This document shows positions 61,528-64,000 of a DNA stretch of 64,000 nucleotides, in pieces. This DNA comes from Carboxydothermus hydrogenoformans Z-2901 (GTDB lineage Bacteria > Bacillota > Z-2901 > Carboxydothermales > Carboxydothermaceae), in contig NC_007503.1 in assembly GCF_000012865.1 (NCBI RefSeq), positions 1,116,001-1,180,000 on the forward strand, written 5' to 3'. The notes beneath the pieces are model-generated. The model ran no database searches. It saw nothing but the letters and a program-made list of their open reading frames with translations, and was not told where the DNA came from. Each line of letters begins with the position of its first letter. The stretch's first letter is position 1. The position numbers and the translations under genes are program-made.

Positions 61528-62805
61528 ATGAGTCAGTCATTAATTGCGTTAACCGTATTTTTTGCAACTTATACCTTAATTATTTCTGAAAAACTACACC
61601 GGGCTATAGCAGCGCTTTTAGGCGGTACTTTATTAATTGTTTTGGGCGTTTTAAGTCAGGAAAAAGCAATTCACCATATTGACTGGAATACCTTGGGCCT
61701 ATTAATCGGAATGATGATTATTGTCGGCATTACCAAAAAAACAGGAGTCTTTCAGTATTTGGCAGTAAAAGCGGTTAAATGGGCCAAAGGGGAGCCAGTT
61801 TATATTTTAATAGCTCTGGCTACCGTTACCGCCTTTTTATCGGCATTTTTAGATAACGTTACAACAGTTTTACTAATTGTTCCGGTAACCTTCACTATAA
61901 CTGACCGGCTGGGGATAAATCCTATTCCCTTTCTTATTTCACAGGTGTTAGCCAGTAACATCGGCGGTACCGCCACTTTAATCGGTGACCCGCCCAATAT
62001 TATGATTGGCAGCCAAACTCATCTGGATTTCCTAGATTTTCTTAAAAATTTAACACCGGTTATTATAGTTATCCATATCGTAACCATGTTTCTTTTTTAC
62101 TTGATTTATTATAAGGAATTTAAAGTACCTGGGGAATTAAAAAAGAAATTACTGGAATTAAATGAATTAGATGAAATTAAAGATTTTGCCCTTTTAAAGA
62201 AAAGCCTTTTTGTCTTAGGCCTCGTCATTCTTGGCTTTATTTTGCACGGTGCACTTGGTTTAGAATCGGCCACCATCGCCTTATTTGGTGCAGCACTTTT
62301 ATTAACCATCACCCGGGACGAGCCGGAGGAAGTGCTTTTAACCGTGGAATGGCCTTCCATCTTCTTTTTCCTCGGCTTGTTTATTGTGGTAGGAGGCCTT
62401 GTGGAAACGGGAGTTATCGACCGGGTAGCCCGCTGGAGCCTGGAAGCCACCAAAGGTAATTTCACTTTAACTGGGATGTTAATTCTCTGGCTTTCGGCTA
62501 TAACATCGGCATTTGTTGATAACATCCCCTTTGTGGCCACGATGATTCCGTTAATTCAGAAGATGGGTGCTTTAGCCGGCATGACACCACAGGCTTTAGA
62601 GCCGCTGTGGTGGGCCTTATCTTTAGGGGCCTGCCTGGGCGGCAACGGTACGATAATCGGTGCTTCAGCTAACGTAATTGTGGCAGGGTTAGCTGAGAAA
62701 AACGGCTATCCGATTTCGTTTATTAGCTTTATGAAATTAGCCTTTCCTTTAATGTTAGTTTCGGTAGTAATTTCCATGGTTTATCTTCTCCTGTTTTACT
62801 TTTAA
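61528..62805 (+). CDS. ArsB/NhaD/CitM superfamily anion permease
   Basis: Membrane transporter (425 residues) with about eleven hydrophobic segments and the ion-transporter-superfamily signatures: DWNTLGLLIGMMIIVGITKKTG near 50, FLDNVTTVLLIVPVTF, NIGGTATLIGDPPNIMIG and the second-half repeat AFVDNIPFVATMIPL with GGNGTIIGASANVI. The two NxxTT-like inverted hairpins hold the substrate. Members move arsenite, citrate or other anions, or exchange sodium. Inside this acid-degradation unit it may import a carboxylate. ATG 61528 follows AAGGAGG. Confidence 0.9.
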   Translation: MSQSLIALTVFFATYTLIISEKLHRAIAALLGGTLLIVLGVLSQEKAIHHIDWNTLGLLIGMMIIVGITKKTGVFQYLAVKAVKWAKGEPVYILIALATVTAFLSAFLDNVTTVLLIVPVTFTITDRLGINPIPFLISQVLASNIGGTATLIGDPPNIMIGSQTHLDFLDFLKNLTPVIIVIHIVTMFLFYLIYYKEFKVPGELKKKLLELNELDEIKDFALLKKSLFVLGLVILGFILHGALGLESATIALFGAALLLTITRDEPEEVLLTVEWPSIFFFLGLFIVVGGLVETGVIDRVARWSLEATKGNFTLTGMLILWLSAITSAFVDNIPFVATMIPLIQKMGALAGMTPQALEPLWWALSLGACLGGNGTIIGASANVIVAGLAEKNGYPISFISFMKLAFPLMLVSVVISMVYLLLFYF

Positions 62806-62908
62806 AGGAAAAACATATAAATTTTTCAATTGAAAAAATTAGCTTTGAACGCCTTATGAAAAAGGTTATTTGAGTAGGATTTTTATTAAATGGTTAAGGA
62901 GGAAAATT

Positions 62909-63697
62909 ATGGATAAAGTAGATTTACAAACAGCGGCAGAAGCGCTCTGGAAAGCCTGTCAAGAAAGAAAAGCATTAGAACAGCCTTTAACGGAAATTTA
63001 TCCTGATATTACTATTGGTGATGCTTACCAGATTCAGTTAATTAATGTAGACAAGAAAAAAGCTCTGGGACGTAAAGTTGTTGGTAAAAAAATAGGTTTA
63101 ACCAGCCGGGCAATGCAGCAAATGTTAGGAGTTCATGAGCCGGATTACGGGCATGTAACTGATGACATGATTGGCGATGAAGAGGTTGCTATTTCTCGTT
63201 CCAAATTATTGCAACCCAAAATTGAAGCGGAAATTGCTTTTGTTTTAAAGGACAGGCTTGTAGGTCCTGGAGTTACTTTAACGAAAGTATTGCAAGCGAC
63301 AGCAGGAGTAATTCCAGTATTTGAAATAATTGATAGCCGGATTAAAGACTGGAAGATTAAGATTCAGGATACTATTGCCGATAATGCTTCCAGTGCGATG
63401 GTTGTTTTAGGAAGTAAATTAATACCGGTAGATCAGGTTAATCTTAAATATGTTGGGTTAGTATTAGAAAAAAATGGAGAGATTATTGATACCGCGGCCG
63501 GAGCTGCGGTTTTAGGGCACCCTGCATTAGCTGTTGCCTGGCTTGCCAATAAACTTTCCGAGTTTGGTATTGCCTTGGAACCGGGGGAGATTATTTTATC
63601 CGGTTCGCTGACTAAAGCGTATGAAGTTACCGGTAATGACCATTTTGTTGCCAATTTCGGGCCTCTTGGTTCGGTTAAAGTAAAATTTACTGATTAA
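62909..63697 (+). CDS. mhpD: 2-keto-4-pentenoate hydratase, copy 2
   Basis: A 262-residue hydratase that is almost the same as the protein at 22326: after about residue 12 only one residue differs (Gly here, Thr there, in the IGDAYQ/ITDAYQ segment). Same family features, including KIEAEIAFVL and VLGHPALAVAWLAN. No mhpE or mhpF follows this copy; it lies after an aldolase and permease, and a sigma-54 promoter starts 39 bp beyond its stop. ATG 62909 follows AAGGAGG; longer in-frame TTG starts are not supported. It may serve a different 2-keto-enoic acid or reflect a recent gene conversion. Confidence 0.9.
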   Translation: MDKVDLQTAAEALWKACQERKALEQPLTEIYPDITIGDAYQIQLINVDKKKALGRKVVGKKIGLTSRAMQQMLGVHEPDYGHVTDDMIGDEEVAISRSKLLQPKIEAEIAFVLKDRLVGPGVTLTKVLQATAGVIPVFEIIDSRIKDWKIKIQDTIADNASSAMVVLGSKLIPVDQVNLKYVGLVLEKNGEIIDTAAGAAVLGHPALAVAWLANKLSEFGIALEPGEIILSGSLTKAYEVTGNDHFVANFGPLGSVKVKFTD

Positions 63698-63704
63698 CGA
63701 TTAA
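62939..63704 (+). repeat. 766-bp direct repeat, copy 2 (within mhpD)
   Basis: Corresponds to 22356-23121. The same three-base difference apart, no mismatch was seen by eye. Confidence 0.93.
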
Positions 63705-63735
63705 CACCCATAAGTAGAAGAAAATTTTAATAATT

Positions 63736-63751
63736 TGGCATGGAAATTGCT
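63736..63751 (+). promoter_or_regulatory. Sigma-54 promoter
   Basis: TGGCATG-GAAA-TTGCT, correct spacing and doublets, 221 bp before an acyl-CoA dehydrogenase start. Confidence 0.85.
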
Positions 63752-63904
63752 TTGTATTATTGGCAAATAAATTATATTACACATTTATTTAGCACAAAAA
63801 GTGAAAGTAACCACAAGAACATAACTTAAAAATGAATACACTTTAGGTATAAAAAGTTACAAAAAATTAAGGACACAGGTTTTCAATTATGCTTTCAGGA
63901 AAAT

Positions 63905-63920
63905 TATGCATATATGAATA
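63905..63920. promoter_or_regulatory. Palindrome between promoter and acyl-CoA dehydrogenase
   Basis: TATGCATATATGAATA, with the TATGCA and TGAATA arms of the upstream sites at 38992-39025. It is downstream of the promoter, so it may be a site for another regulator or serve a promoter further right. Confidence 0.4.
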
Positions 63921-63971
63921 AAATTTTCTTTAGTTTTATCTATAAAAAAAATAAAAAAAGGAGGAGTTCAT

Positions 63972-64000
63972 ATGGATTTTAGGTTATCTGAAGAGCACGA
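63972..64000 (+). CDS. Acyl-CoA dehydrogenase, 5' end only
   Basis: ATG 63972 follows AAAGGAGGAG and opens MDFRLSEEHE, the usual beginning of acyl-CoA dehydrogenases. The rest is outside the window. Behind the sigma-54 promoter it would begin another beta-oxidation unit. Confidence 0.65.

Overview
The window looks like chromosome of an anaerobic, low-GC Firmicute, perhaps thermophilic and Carboxydothermus-like. That is an inference from AT-rich DNA, strong GGAGG ribosome binding sites, many TTG/GTG starts, ferredoxin-dependent oxidoreductases, sigma-54 promoters and an oxygen-sensitive dehydratase family. Almost every gene is on the + strand. The main theme is catabolism of hydroxy-, keto- and sugar acids, organised as separately promoted modules. 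No rRNA, tRNA or CRISPR array was recognised.

Layout. 0.5-7.7 kb: a PrpR-type sigma-54 activator, a sigma-54 promoter, a split UxaA-family dehydratase, a KdgT permease, and a four-carbon acid-sugar kinase with PdxA2. 7.9-11.6 kb: a TPP riboswitch and thiSGHFE. 11.8-14.3 kb: a DsrE-like protein, a TatD-like hydrolase and glycerate kinase. 14.5-25.1 kb: an IclR-linked cluster with a BenE-like transporter, a metal-less M24 protein, a ferredoxin/BFD fusion, a LarA-like protein, a divergent NadC paralogue, a MoCF-domain protein and the lower meta-cleavage enzymes MhpD, MhpF and MhpE. 25.3-28.6 kb: larE, larB and larC for the nickel-pincer nucleotide (NPN) cofactor, plus a gamma-carbonic-anhydrase-like protein.

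29.3-35.8 kb: a sigma-54 promoter with two upstream palindromes, then thiolase, a second UxaA-type pair, an IS110 insertion, 3-hydroxybutyryl-CoA dehydrogenase and enoyl-CoA hydratase. 36-38.7 kb: two small uncharacterised proteins and a chemoreceptor. 39-46.1 kb: a GlcDEF-type 2-hydroxyacid oxidase and a TRAP transporter behind a sigma-54 promoter. 46.3-59.1 kb: a long sigma-54 cluster with a P-loop ATPase, SDR, alcohol dehydrogenase, a four-subunit 2-oxoacid:ferredoxin oxidoreductase, a 4-hydroxybutyryl-CoA dehydratase homologue with all four Fe-S ligands, a second LarA homologue, a second MoCF protein, four proteins I cannot name, and a sigma-54 activator. 59.2-64 kb: another sigma-54 unit with an FMN hydroxyacid dehydrogenase, a DapA-type aldolase, an anion permease and a second, almost identical mhpD copy, then a sigma-54 promoter in front of an acyl-CoA dehydrogenase cut by the window end.

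The most interesting signal is the pairing of NPN cofactor biosynthesis (larEBC) with two different LarA-superfamily proteins that sit in two catabolic clusters, each also carrying a MoCF-domain protein and a ferredoxin. In one LarA homologue the cofactor-binding His/Lys/His spacing equals that of lactate racemase. A working hypothesis is that these enzymes isomerise hydroxyacid intermediates, and that the 46-59 kb cluster makes a 4-hydroxyacyl-CoA directly through the 2-oxoacid oxidoreductase. The dehydratase would convert it to an enoyl-CoA, which the Crt/Hbd/thiolase set at 29-36 kb would finish. Similar 16-bp palindromes near several sigma-54 promoters suggest one activator joins these modules.
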